Shown piece by piece: positions 1 to 8,674 of a stretch of 64,000 nucleotides of DNA. The stretch is from the NCBI RefSeq assembly GCF_000422205.1, contig NZ_ATHV01000064.1, positions 62,001 through 126,000 of the forward strand. Direction: 5' to 3'. The translations under genes were made by a program, and so were the position numbers. Within the stretch, counting starts at the first letter, position 1; every line of letters begins with the position of its first letter. The stretch is from Desulfovibrio sp. X2 (GTDB taxonomy: Bacteria; Desulfobacterota; Desulfovibrionia; Desulfovibrionales; Desulfovibrionaceae). Under the pieces are notes generated by a model, which worked only from the letters and a program-made list of their open reading frames with translations, was not told the DNA's origin and made no database searches.

Positions 1-940
1 GTTCGCGCGTGCGCTCGAGCGGCACGGCCCCCTCCTCCCCGTCGTCCGGCGACGCGGCCAGGAGCTCTCCGCCCGCCAGCCGCGCCATCTCCTCGCCGGA
101 ATAGCCGAACATGCGCTGGGCGCTGGCGTTGGCCTCCTTGATGCGCAGCGTCCCGGGGTCCAGGATCAGGATGGCGTCGTTCACGGTCTCGAAGATGGTC
201 TGAAAACGCGTCCGGCTCTGCTCCATGGCCTCGATGGCCGTCCTGCGCTTGGACATCTCCTCGACGAGCGCCGCGTTGCGCTTGCGCACCACGAGCAGGA
301 AGAGCCCGAAGGGAACGGCCAGCAAGGAGGCGAGGAGAAAGGCGAGGAGATAGGAGCGGCGCAGAAGGGCGAGCTGCTGCACGGTGGCGTCCTCGACGTA
401 GGTGCCGGTGCCGAGCGCCGCATCCAGCTCGGGAACGTAGATGACGTAGGAAAGCTTCTCTTCCTCCTCCTGCGACGGCGGCCGGGGAAAGACGTAGCGG
501 ACGAAGGAGCCCTCGGGATGCTCACGGACGCTCTGCAGCACGAGGCGCATGGGGTACTGGCCTATGGAATTGGGCTCGTCCAGGAGCTTCTTGCCCACGT
601 CCAGCGGGCGGTAGGGCCGCACGAGCACCGTGCCGTCCATGGCGTTCAGGAAGAAGTAGTTGCGCGATTCACCGTCGTCGTAGGTCATCTGGCTCAGGAG
701 GGCGCTGGCCTGGGCGCAGGCCTCGGACTTGCCGATGATCCCGGCGGCGTATCGCTGCAGGATGGGGGCGAGGGCCGAGCGGGCGATGGAGACCCGCGTG
801 CGCAACGAGGCCTCGCGCTGCGCCTCGCTCAGGCGGATGAACTTGTTGGTCCAGTTCGTCTGCACCACCGCGAAGACGACGAGTATGACCACGGCACAGG
901 CCAGCACGACGGCGACGATCTTGTCCGACAGCAGCTTCAT
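1..940 (-). CDS. Membrane-anchored PAS sensor protein, N-terminal part (cut by window edge)
   Basis: The first 313 residues are visible; the gene continues past the left edge. A transmembrane helix follows the start (about residues 7-26, rich in Val/Ala/Leu). A periplasmic region of about 150 residues contains a YDDGESRNYFF stretch and the Y-P-M-R segment typical of single Cache (sCache_2-like) sensor domains. A second helix (about 195-217) is followed by a PAS domain (FQTIFETVNDAILILDPG). This is the plan of a chemoreceptor, histidine kinase or GGDEF sensor; the output domain lies outside the window, so the class is open. Start ATG at 940 is preceded by GGGGAG at a suitable distance. It is transcribed divergently from the efflux operon. 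Confidence 0.8.
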   Translation of the reverse strand, partial: MKLLSDKIVAVVLACAVVILVVFAVVQTNWTNKFIRLSEAQREASLRTRVSIARSALAPILQRYAAGIIGKSEACAQASALLSQMTYDDGESRNYFFLNAMDGTVLVRPYRPLDVGKKLLDEPNSIGQYPMRLVLQSVREHPEGSFVRYVFPRPPSQEEEEKLSYVIYVPELDAALGTGTYVEDATVQQLALLRRSYLLAFLLASLLAVPFGLFLLVVRKRNAALVEEMSKRRTAIEAMEQSRTRFQTIFETVNDAILILDPGTLRIKEANASAQRMFGYSGEEMARLAGGELLAASPDDGEEGAVPLERTRE

Positions 941-1152
941 GTTCTCCCCGGTTCCCTGAGGCGCCACGGCGGTCGACTCCACTTTTTCTATATTCAAGCA
1001 GAATTATCGCAATGTTACAAGATTCTTCCCCACCTGCTCCGAAAATATTGCCGCGCATGCCGCAGGAATCGTGGCCAGATCACCATCGCAGATGGCGCAG
1101 CCGGATCGTCATCACCCTTTTTGATGGCTACTTACGAAACTTCCGGTCAGTG

Positions 1153-1181
1153 TTGACAGGTCGCGGAACGCTGTTTATTTT
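1153..1181 (+). promoter_or_regulatory. Candidate sigma-70 promoter of the efflux operon
   Basis: TTGACA (1153-1158), a 17-bp spacer and TATTTT (1176-1181) form a near-consensus promoter. Transcription would start near 1188, just ahead of the palindrome at 1193-1206, leaving a leader of about 125 nt before the first gene. A CCGGTCAGT half-site (1143-1151) overlaps the upstream edge. Confidence 0.6.
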
Positions 1182-1192
1182 GCGCCTCCAGA

Positions 1193-1206
1193 ACTGACCG
1201 GTCAGT
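1193..1206. promoter_or_regulatory. Perfect 14-bp palindrome, probable TetR-family operator
   Basis: ACTGACCGGTCAGT is a perfect inverted repeat sitting at the expected transcription start. Further half-sites flank it: CCGGTCAGT at 1143-1151 and TGACCGG at about 1209-1215. TetR-family repressors usually bind such palindromes in their own promoter, and a TetR gene is second in this operon, so autoregulation is the natural inference. Confidence 0.65.
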
Positions 1207-1313
1207 TTTTGACCGGCAGTCATGTATCCCATCCTCTCTGCGGCGCGCCGCCTTCAGCCTCGGTGCGAGCCGAGGCGAGGATCCGGGAGACGAAGAACAT
1301 CAGCGAGGAATTC

Positions 1314-1994
1314 ATGCATAGCGGCCACCTCATCGTCACCGTCGCCAGACAGCTGGGCAGCGGCGGCTCGGAAATCGCGCAGATCGTCGCCCGCCGTCTG
1401 GGCATCGCCTACATCGACAGGCAGATCCTGCAGGACGCCGCCAAGGAGCTGGGACTGGAAGAGGAGGAGCTGCAAAGCCGCTGCGAGCGGCTGCAGGGTT
1501 TCTGGGAGCGCCTGCTGCACGTCTTCGCGCAGGGTTCCCCGGCGAGCGTCTACAGCCCTCCTCCCTCGCGCGTGCCGAGCGATGAGATGGTCATGGCCGC
1601 GGAACGGGACGTGCTGCTCCATCTCGCGTCCAAGGGGCCCTGCGTCGTGGTCGGCCACTGCGGCTTCCACCTGCTCAGGGAACGCGGACAGCTGTTGAAC
1701 GTCTTCATCCATGCGCCCACCGACTTCCGCGTCGCGCGCGTCATGAAGCACTACGGAGCCAAGACGCCCGAGGAGGCCCTCGAAAGCATCGAGCTGGCCG
1801 ACAAGGAGCGTGGGGAATACGTGCAGGAACTCTCCGGCGCCCTCTGGGAGGACGCGACAAATTACCACCTGACCCTGGACGCCGCGTTCACGGGGCTCGA
1901 GCGGGCCGCAGAGACGATCACCCGGATCGCCTCCCCCCTGCTGCCCGAAAGCGCGGGAAAGGCCGGGCAGTCAACGGACGGGAAATCATCATGA
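1314..1994 (+). CDS. Cytidylate-kinase-like family protein
   Basis: A 226-residue soluble protein. The N-terminal VTVARQLGSGGSEIAQ is the degenerate P-loop typical of the cytidylate kinase-like family (PF13189), followed by a LGIAYIDRQIL segment and a later VVVGHCGFHLL strand. These proteins resemble CMP kinase, but their substrate is mostly unknown, so a nucleotide-kinase role is not proven. I chose ATG 1314 because GAGG lies just upstream and family homology begins right after it; the open frame extends upstream to 1209. The stop overlaps the start of the TetR gene (ATGA, 1991-1994), so the two are translationally coupled. A kinase heading a drug-efflux operon is unusual. Confidence 0.75.
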   Translation: MHSGHLIVTVARQLGSGGSEIAQIVARRLGIAYIDRQILQDAAKELGLEEEELQSRCERLQGFWERLLHVFAQGSPASVYSPPPSRVPSDEMVMAAERDVLLHLASKGPCVVVGHCGFHLLRERGQLLNVFIHAPTDFRVARVMKHYGAKTPEEALESIELADKERGEYVQELSGALWEDATNYHLTLDAAFTGLERAAETITRIASPLLPESAGKAGQSTDGKSS

Positions 1995-2599
1995 ACACGC
2001 ACACCAAGGAAACGAGGCCCGGGCAGAAGCCCCTGAGCGAGGAGAAGCGTTCGCGCATTCTGGACTCCGCGGCAAAACTGTTCGCCAGCCGCCCGTTCCA
2101 CAAGGTCCTGCTGAGCGACGTGGCCGCGGCCGCGGCCGTGGGAAAGGGCACCCTCTACCTCTATTTCGAGAGCAAGGACGAGCTCTATCTTTCCGTGCTC
2201 TTCCGCAGTTTCGCCAACCTGGTGGCCCGGGTGCGCGAGAAGCTGGCCGAGGACGAAGGCGAGCCCGAGCAGAGGCTGTCCTGCGTCATCCGCGAGCTGG
2301 TCTACCGCCTGCACGGTAACGCCGTGATCAAGGAGCTCCTGCGCGGCGCGGTGGTCGGCTACCCGAACAACGGCGAGTGGGAGGAGAAGCGCGGCGAGCT
2401 GCACAAGCTCATCGAGGCCATCCTCCGCCGCGGCGTGGAGAAGGGCGTCTTCCAGGATGCCCATCCGGAGTTCACCGCCCGGTACATCCCCGGCATGATC
2501 CGCGCCGCCATCCTCTTCAAGCCCGAGGCCACCAACGTGGACGTCGTCTTCGAGCACGCCCGGAATTTCATTCTCTCGAGCCTTCGCAAAAGGAGCTGA
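1991..2599 (+). CDS. TetR/AcrR-family transcriptional regulator
   Basis: A 202-residue regulator. Residues about 20-65 form the TetR helix-turn-helix (ILDSAAKLFA, then VGKGTLYLYFESKDEL), followed by an all-helical ligand-binding domain. It overlaps the preceding gene by 4 nt and ends 3 nt before the outer-membrane efflux gene. Being inside an efflux operon whose promoter carries a perfect palindrome, it is probably the local repressor that releases DNA when an exported compound binds. The ligand cannot be read from sequence. Confidence 0.9.
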   Translation: MNTHTKETRPGQKPLSEEKRSRILDSAAKLFASRPFHKVLLSDVAAAAAVGKGTLYLYFESKDELYLSVLFRSFANLVARVREKLAEDEGEPEQRLSCVIRELVYRLHGNAVIKELLRGAVVGYPNNGEWEEKRGELHKLIEAILRRGVEKGVFQDAHPEFTARYIPGMIRAAILFKPEATNVDVVFEHARNFILSSLRKRS

Positions 2600-2602
2600 T
2601 GC

Positions 2603-4039
2603 GTGAACCACGTGCGTTTTACACGGACCGTCGCCACCGGGGCGGTCCTGGTCCTTCTGTGCTTCGCGCTGGCCGGCTGTGCCGTGAACCAGGAGAAGGA
2701 GGTCGCCCTCTGGCGGAGCGTGCTCGACCACGGCACGCCCAAGGAGGCGCCCGCCTACGCGGTGGACGAGCCGCTGACCCTGCAAAAGGCCATGGCGCTC
2801 GCCAACGCCAACAACGAGCAGCTCGCCCTGGCAGGCGAGGACTACCTCCAGGCGCTCATCGCCAAGGACAGGGCCTATTCCAACTTCCTGCCGACCATCT
2901 CCTTCGCCCCGTCCTTCGTGGCCCAGGACACGAGCAAGTACGGCTCCGACTTCGTGCCGCCCAGCGCCCTGGACGTGGCCGGTGAGGCCTCCATGGACCT
3001 GCATCCCGGGCGCGACATTCCGGCGACCCAGGCGGCCCGGGCCACGGCCGAGCAGAAGAAGGCCGAGCTTCTGGACCGGCAGTCCCTGGTGCTCCTGGAC
3101 GTGGCCAAGACCTACTTCCAGATCCTGACCTCCGAGCGTCAGGCCAAAGTCTTCGAGCATTCGGAGAAGGTGCAGGAGAAGCGCGTGGCGGACATGCAGA
3201 CCCGCTACGACGCGGGCGCGGCGCCGCTGGTCGATCTCTCCCAGGCCAAGGCGCAGCTGGCCCAGACCCGGGTCTCGCTCGACCGCGCGGCGAACGACGC
3301 GCGCAACGGCCGGGCAATGCTCGCGGTCCTGCTCGGCGTATCCTCGGTCCAGGGGCCGCTCTCCGACCGCCTGGACGTGCCCAAGGCCGTGTGGACGCCC
3401 GACGAGCTCCTCTACCTGGCCTACGACAACCGCCAGGACCTGCAGGCCGCCCACGCCCGGGTGGAGGCCTCGGCCAAGCGCCTGGACGCCGCCTGGGGCG
3501 AGTACTACCCCTCGGTATCCCTGAACCTGACCAACTACTTCTCGCGCCAGAGCTTCCCCGACGACGTCAGCTGGACCTCGCTCATCGGCGTGAACCTGCC
3601 GATCTTCAACGCGGGCATCACCCACCAGAACGTGCGCCAGGCCTACTCCCTGCTGCGCCAGGCGCACACGGTCGAGTCGCGCACGCGGCGCGAGGTGCTG
3701 CGCGACCTGCGCGTGGCCCTGGACGACCTTTCGAGCGACGAGCGCCAGCTGAAGGATCTCGCCGAGCAGGTGAACGCGGCCGACCTTGCCCTGGACCAGA
3801 GCGAATCGGCCTACACGGCGGGCGCGGGCACCGGCCTGCAGCGCCTCGTGGCCCAGGACGTCCAGCTCGTCGCCATGCTCGACCTGACCCGACAGACCTA
3901 CCAGCACGACGTGGACTACCTGCGGCTGCTCAGGGCCGTCGGCCTGCTCGATCCCTCGATCACGGCGACCCTTCCCGTGGCCGAGCAGAAGGCCGCCGCC
4001 ACCGCTCCGGCAGCAACCCGGCCCGGCGACGCCTCGTAA
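2603..4039 (+). CDS. TolC/NodT-type outer-membrane efflux lipoprotein
   Basis: A 478-residue outer-membrane factor. It starts at GTG 2603 with AGGAG at 2591-2595. A signal sequence ends in a lipobox LAGC, giving an acylated Cys at residue 26. Two OEP repeats follow: long Ala/Gln/Asp-rich helices (for example AKTYFQILTSERQAKVFEHS) alternating with short strand segments (YPSVSLNLTNYFSRQS), as in TolC. It should form the outer-membrane channel for the adaptor and pumps encoded next. The C-terminal Ala/Pro-rich tail is probably disordered. Confidence 0.88.
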   Translation: MNHVRFTRTVATGAVLVLLCFALAGCAVNQEKEVALWRSVLDHGTPKEAPAYAVDEPLTLQKAMALANANNEQLALAGEDYLQALIAKDRAYSNFLPTISFAPSFVAQDTSKYGSDFVPPSALDVAGEASMDLHPGRDIPATQAARATAEQKKAELLDRQSLVLLDVAKTYFQILTSERQAKVFEHSEKVQEKRVADMQTRYDAGAAPLVDLSQAKAQLAQTRVSLDRAANDARNGRAMLAVLLGVSSVQGPLSDRLDVPKAVWTPDELLYLAYDNRQDLQAAHARVEASAKRLDAAWGEYYPSVSLNLTNYFSRQSFPDDVSWTSLIGVNLPIFNAGITHQNVRQAYSLLRQAHTVESRTRREVLRDLRVALDDLSSDERQLKDLAEQVNAADLALDQSESAYTAGAGTGLQRLVAQDVQLVAMLDLTRQTYQHDVDYLRLLRAVGLLDPSITATLPVAEQKAAATAPAATRPGDAS

Positions 4040-4114
4040 CGGGCGCGTCTTCCGGTACCGGTCCGCTTTTCCATCATTGCACACAGCGACACGCAAGAGA
4101 CAAGGAACCATCGC

Positions 4115-5356
4115 ATGAGCCAGACAGACTCCAAGGCCCCCGAAGCCGCCACTCCCCGCGAGGAAACCGCGAGCCGCCTGCCGCGCAGGAAACCCCGCCG
4201 CAAGACGGTGCGCATCCTGCTCATCGCGTTCGGCGTGCTGGTGCTGGCCGTGGGCATCCCATACTACATCCGCGCCATGTCCCACGAGTCCACGGACGAC
4301 GCCTTCATCGAGGCCCACGTGGTGCCCATGAGCCCGCGCGTGGCCGGTCACGTGGCCCGCGTGCTCGTGGACGACAACCAGGACGTGAAGGCCGGGGACC
4401 TGCTCGTGGAGATCGACCCGCGCGACTACCAGGCCGCGCTGGACGCCGCCATGGCCGCCGAGAACACGGCCAAGGCCGCGGTCGCCGAGGCCCAGGCCCA
4501 GGCCGCCGCGTCGCAGAGCCGCCTCGACCAGGCCCAGGCCGACCTCGTGTCGCAGCGCGCGGCCCTGGCCCAGTCCAAGGCCGACGTGGCCCAGGCCCAG
4601 GCCATGCAGACGCGCGACGCCGAGGACCTGACGCGCACCCGCGACATGGCCAGGAAAGGCGCCGTGAGCCCGCAGCAGCTCGACCATGCCGTGGCCGCGC
4701 AGGCCATGTCCGCGGCCGAGCTGACCGCCTCCGAGCGCCGCGTGGACACGCAGTCGGCCAAGATCGTCCAGGCCCAGGCGGCCATCAAGGCGGCCTCGGA
4801 CACCCTGCGCCAGGCGAACGCCCAGGTCCAGGCCCGCAAGGCCTCGCTCGAGAAGGCCGCGGCCGAGACCGAGCAGGCCCGCCTGAACCTCTCCTACACG
4901 CGCATCGTCGCGCCCTGCGACGGCCACGTGACCCGCAAGTCCGTGGAGCCGGGCGCCTACGTGCAGGTGGGCCAGGGGCTCTTCTCCCTGGTGCGGTCCG
5001 ATGTCTGGGTGGTCGCGAACTTCAAGGAGACGCAGCTGACGGACATGAAGCCCGGCCAGCCCGTCGAGATCGAGGTGGACACCTACCCCGGCGTGACCTT
5101 CCACGGCCACGTGGACAGCATCCAGCGCGGCACGGGAGCGCGCTTCAGCCTCCTGCCGCCCGAGAACGCCACGGGCAACTTCGTCAAGGTCGTGCAGCGC
5201 GTGCCGGTGAAGATCGTCTTCGACAAGGACGACAACACGGGCAGGTATCTGCTGACCCCGGGCATGTCCACGGTTCCCGAGGTCGACATCTCGGCCGCGG
5301 GGACCGCGCAGCCGAAGACCCGGGCCTCCGCCTCCACCGGGGCCGCGGCGCAGTAG
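4115..5356 (+). CDS. EmrA/HlyD-family membrane fusion protein
   Basis: A 413-residue periplasmic adaptor with one N-terminal transmembrane helix (about residues 32-51). A DDAFIEAHVVPMSPRVAGHV segment opens the lipoyl-like half-motif, followed by an Ala/Gln-rich coiled coil (about 110-270). The second lipoyl half (YTRIVAPCDGHVTRKSVEPG) and a beta-barrel domain (VVANFKETQLTDMKPG) come next. This order is standard for EmrA. It lies 75 nt after the TolC-like gene and 1 nt before the first pump, so it likely bridges pump and outer-membrane channel. Confidence 0.9.
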   Translation: MSQTDSKAPEAATPREETASRLPRRKPRRKTVRILLIAFGVLVLAVGIPYYIRAMSHESTDDAFIEAHVVPMSPRVAGHVARVLVDDNQDVKAGDLLVEIDPRDYQAALDAAMAAENTAKAAVAEAQAQAAASQSRLDQAQADLVSQRAALAQSKADVAQAQAMQTRDAEDLTRTRDMARKGAVSPQQLDHAVAAQAMSAAELTASERRVDTQSAKIVQAQAAIKAASDTLRQANAQVQARKASLEKAAAETEQARLNLSYTRIVAPCDGHVTRKSVEPGAYVQVGQGLFSLVRSDVWVVANFKETQLTDMKPGQPVEIEVDTYPGVTFHGHVDSIQRGTGARFSLLPPENATGNFVKVVQRVPVKIVFDKDDNTGRYLLTPGMSTVPEVDISAAGTAQPKTRASASTGAAAQ

Positions 5357-5357
5357 C

Positions 5358-6929
5358 ATGAACACGCATCAGGACGCCGAGTCCCTGACGCCCGCCGAGC
5401 GCTGGCTCATCGCCATGACCGTCATGTTCGGCGCGTTCATGGCGGTCATGGACATAAGCGTCGTCAACGTCGCCATGCCCCACATGATGGGCAGCTTCGG
5501 CCAGGACCTCTCCTCGATCACCTGGGTGGCCACGAGCTACAGCATCGCGGAGATCATCATGGTCACCATGGCAGGCTGGTGGAGCGCGCTCATCGGGCGC
5601 AAGACGCTCTTCCTGGCGTCCTTCGCCCTGTTCACGCTGGGCTCGGTGCTCTGCGGCACGGCCACGAACTTCAGCCAGATGCTCGTCTACCGCGTCATCC
5701 AGGGCATCGGCGGCGGCGCGCTCATCCCGGTCTCCCAGGCCATCCTGCGCGAGACCTTCCCGAGCGAACAGCAGGGCATGGCCATGGCCGTCTACGGCAT
5801 GGGCGTGGTCCTGGCCCCGGCCATCGGCCCCATCCTCGGCGGCTGGCTCACGGACAACTACGGCTGGCCGTGGGTCTTCTTCATCAACGTGCCGGTCTGC
5901 GCCCTGGGCATGCTGCTCGTCAGCCGCTTCGTGCACGACCCCGCCTATCTCAAGCGCGGCGTCAAATCCATCGACTGGCTGGGCATCGCCCTGCTCACGG
6001 TGACGCTCACCGGGATGCAGGTGGTGCTCGAGCGCGGCCAGGAGAAGAACTGGTTCGAGTCGAACCAGATCGTCCTCGGCACGGTGGTCACCGTGGCCGC
6101 CATGCTGGCCCTGGTCGTCTGGGAGCTGCGCACGGCCGAGCCGGTGGTCAACCTGCGCATGCTGAAGAACCGCAACCTGACTATCGGCTCCTCCATGGGC
6201 CTCGTCTTCGGCGTGGCGCTCTTCGGCACCACCTTCATCCTGCCCCAGTTCACCCAGGAGCTGCTCGGCTACCCGGCCTTCCAGGCAGGCCTTGTCCTGG
6301 CCCCGCGGGCCCTGTCCCTGCTGCTCTTCATGCCCGTGGCGGGCTGGCTCTACCGCCAGGTGGATTCGCGGCTGCTCGTGCTGCTCGGCATCGGCATCAT
6401 CACCTGGTCGTACTACGACCTGACCAGCCTGAACCTGAACGCGGGCTTCTGGAACCTGGCGCCCACCCTGCTGATCATGGGCGCGGGCATGCCCTTCATG
6501 TTCGTCACGCTCAGCACCGTCTCGCTCAGCACGGTGGACCGCAGCAACATGACCGACGCATCGAGCATCTACACTCTGGCCCGGCGCGTGGGCGGCAACA
6601 TCGGCTACGCCCTGGTGGCCACCCTGGTCAGCCGCGGCGAGCAGATCCACCGCTTCCACCTGGCGAGCCACGTGAGCGGCATGGACCAGATAACCCAGGC
6701 CCACGAGTCCGCCATGACGCAGCTCCTGCACCACCTCGGCGTGGGCGCGGCGTCCGCGGCGCGCACCGCGCTGGCCCTGACCAACCGCCTCATCGACCGC
6801 CAAGCGGCGATGCTGGCCTACAACGACGTTTCGCTGTTCTTCGGCCTGATCTTCGTGGCCATCGTGCCCTTCGTCTTCCTGCTCCCGGGCAGGGCGGAGG
6901 CCCCGGCCAAGGCGCGCGGCGGGCGCTAG
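5358..6929 (+). CDS. EmrB-type MFS drug/H+ antiporter (DHA2 family), first copy
   Basis: A 523-residue inner-membrane transporter with about 14 hydrophobic segments. Visible DHA2 signatures are FMAVMDISVVNVAMPHM in helix 1, a GRK motif-A loop (SALIGRKTLF) and motif C in helix 5 (VLAPAIGPILGGW). It starts 1 nt after the adaptor stop. With the upstream adaptor and channel it should form a tripartite proton-driven exporter of hydrophobic compounds. The substrate is unknown. Confidence 0.9.
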   Translation: MNTHQDAESLTPAERWLIAMTVMFGAFMAVMDISVVNVAMPHMMGSFGQDLSSITWVATSYSIAEIIMVTMAGWWSALIGRKTLFLASFALFTLGSVLCGTATNFSQMLVYRVIQGIGGGALIPVSQAILRETFPSEQQGMAMAVYGMGVVLAPAIGPILGGWLTDNYGWPWVFFINVPVCALGMLLVSRFVHDPAYLKRGVKSIDWLGIALLTVTLTGMQVVLERGQEKNWFESNQIVLGTVVTVAAMLALVVWELRTAEPVVNLRMLKNRNLTIGSSMGLVFGVALFGTTFILPQFTQELLGYPAFQAGLVLAPRALSLLLFMPVAGWLYRQVDSRLLVLLGIGIITWSYYDLTSLNLNAGFWNLAPTLLIMGAGMPFMFVTLSTVSLSTVDRSNMTDASSIYTLARRVGGNIGYALVATLVSRGEQIHRFHLASHVSGMDQITQAHESAMTQLLHHLGVGAASAARTALALTNRLIDRQAAMLAYNDVSLFFGLIFVAIVPFVFLLPGRAEAPAKARGGR

Positions 6930-6983
6930 CCCGGCCGACGGCGCAACGAGCGGACCGGAAACGGCAGAGCATTCGGAGCATAC

Positions 6984-8564
6984 ATGTCGCAGTCCCCTTC
7001 TCCCCAGGCGGCGCCCTGGACCTCCCAGGTCAACCCCTGGCTCATCGCCGCCTCGGTCATGCTGGCCACCTTCATGGAGGTGCTGGACACCTCCGTGGCC
7101 AACGTGGCCCTGCCGCACATGGCGGGCAACCTCTCGGTCAGCACGGACGAGGCGACCTGGGTGCTCACGAGCTACCTGGTGACCAACGCCATCGTCCTGC
7201 CCATGACCGGCTGGCTGTCCGGCCGCTTCGGCCGCAAGCGCTTCCTCATGGTCTGCGTGACCATCTTCACCATCGCCTCGGCCCTGTGCGGCGCGGCCCC
7301 GACACTCGGCATGCTGGTGCTCGCCCGCGTGCTCCAGGGCGCGGCGGGCGGCGCCCTGCAGCCACTCTCCCACTCCATCATCATGGAGAGCTTCCCGCCC
7401 GAGAAGCGCGGCATGGGCATGGCCGTGTTCGGCCTGGGCGTGGTCGTGGCGCCCATCATCGGCCCCACGCTCGGCGGCTGGATCACGGACAACTACTCCT
7501 GGCGCTGGATCTTCTACATCAACCTGCCCATCGGCGTGATGGCCCTGCTCATGTGCCAGGCCTTCATCGAGGACCCGCCGTACATCAACGCCGCGCGCGC
7601 CAACCGCCGCAAGGTGGACTACATCGGCTTCGCGTTCATGGCCCTGTGGCTGGCCACGCTGCAGATCATCCTGGACAAGGGCCAGCAGGACGACTGGTTC
7701 GAGGCCACGTGGATCTGCTGGTTCGCGGCCGTCTCCGTGGTCAGCATGATCCTGTTCATCGTCTGGGAGCTGCGCACCAAGGACCCCATCGTCAACCTGC
7801 GCGTGCTGAAGGACAGGAACTTCGCCCTGGGCACGGCCATGATCACCATGGTCGGCGTGGTGCTCTACAGCACCACCACCCTGCTGCCGCTCTTCCTGCA
7901 GAACCTCATGGGCTACTCGGCGCTGCACAGCGGCCTGGCGCTCAGCCCGCGCGGGCTCGGCGCCATCATGGCCATGCTCGTCACCGGGCGGCTCATCGGC
8001 AAGGTGGACAGCCGCTTCCTCATCGGCACGGGCTTCATCCTGCTCGCCTACACCTCGTGGCAGTTCGGCGGGCTCAACCTGCTCATCTCCATGAGCGACA
8101 TCGTCTGGCCGAACATCATCATGGGCTTCGGCATGGGCATGATCTTCGTGCCCATGACCACCATCGCCATGAGCTCCCTGCCCAACGAGCAGATGGGCAA
8201 CGGCGCGGGCATCTTCAACCTCATGCGCAACCTCGGCGGCGGCATCGGCATCTCGCTCGTGACCACCACCGTGGCGCGCGGCGCGCAGAGCCACCAGGTC
8301 TTCCTGGGCGCGCACATGCACGCCAGCAACCCGCTCTTCGCCCACGCGTACGAGACGGCCAAGGGCATCTTCTCCCAGTTCTCCTCGCCCGTGGACGCGG
8401 GCAAGCAGGCCATCGGCGAGCTCTACCGCCTCCTCGTGCAGCAGGCCACGCTCCTGGCCTACATGGACAGCTTCAAGCTCCTGGCCATGCTCAGCGTCGT
8501 CTGCATCCCCTGCGTCATCCTCTTCAAGCGCACGCGGACGATGAAGGCGGTGTCGGTGCACTAG
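6984..8564 (+). CDS. EmrB-type MFS drug/H+ antiporter (DHA2 family), second copy
   Basis: A 526-residue 14-helix transporter related to the preceding one but clearly diverged. It has FMEVLDTSVANVALPHM in helix 1, GRFGRKRFLM as motif A and VVVAPIIGPTLGGW as motif C. It follows the first copy after 54 nt in the same direction, so the single adaptor may serve two pumps, or the pumps may pair. The length is normal and no catalytic motif is lost, so it is not a decaying duplicate. Two hairpins follow it. Confidence 0.88.
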   Translation: MSQSPSPQAAPWTSQVNPWLIAASVMLATFMEVLDTSVANVALPHMAGNLSVSTDEATWVLTSYLVTNAIVLPMTGWLSGRFGRKRFLMVCVTIFTIASALCGAAPTLGMLVLARVLQGAAGGALQPLSHSIIMESFPPEKRGMGMAVFGLGVVVAPIIGPTLGGWITDNYSWRWIFYINLPIGVMALLMCQAFIEDPPYINAARANRRKVDYIGFAFMALWLATLQIILDKGQQDDWFEATWICWFAAVSVVSMILFIVWELRTKDPIVNLRVLKDRNFALGTAMITMVGVVLYSTTTLLPLFLQNLMGYSALHSGLALSPRGLGAIMAMLVTGRLIGKVDSRFLIGTGFILLAYTSWQFGGLNLLISMSDIVWPNIIMGFGMGMIFVPMTTIAMSSLPNEQMGNGAGIFNLMRNLGGGIGISLVTTTVARGAQSHQVFLGAHMHASNPLFAHAYETAKGIFSQFSSPVDAGKQAIGELYRLLVQQATLLAYMDSFKLLAMLSVVCIPCVILFKRTRTMKAVSVH

Positions 8565-8589
8565 AGGAGAGAAGTTGAATGAACGAGAT

Positions 8590-8624
8590 AAGGCCCGCGT
8601 GCGAGATGTTCGTACGCGGGCCTT
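8590..8624. terminator. Strong hairpin after the efflux operon
   Basis: AAGGCCCGCGT (8590-8600) pairs perfectly with ACGCGGGCCTT (8614-8624) around a 13-nt loop. There is no T-run on the plus side, so termination may depend on the following hairpin. Confidence 0.5.
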
Positions 8625-8635
8625 GTGCTGCGATC

Positions 8636-8672
8636 AGCGGTATAAATAAAAAATCTACCGCTTAGTCATTTT
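8636..8672 (+). terminator. Intrinsic terminator of the efflux operon
   Basis: AGCGGTA (8636-8642) pairs with TACCGCT (8656-8662) around an A-rich loop and is followed by a T-rich run. The A-rich loop and upstream sequence may also act on the convergent gene ending at 8675. Confidence 0.6.
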
Positions 8673-8674
8673 TT

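Noticed and set aside
1862-5365. Very long open frame antisense to the efflux genes
   Set aside because: It is a by-product of GC-rich codon use: low-complexity His/Gly/Leu/Arg-rich translation, no family motifs, and fully antisense to well-supported genes. Similar antisense frames at 5184-8561, 11791-14103, 37829-40195 and 48103-50751 are rejected likewise.
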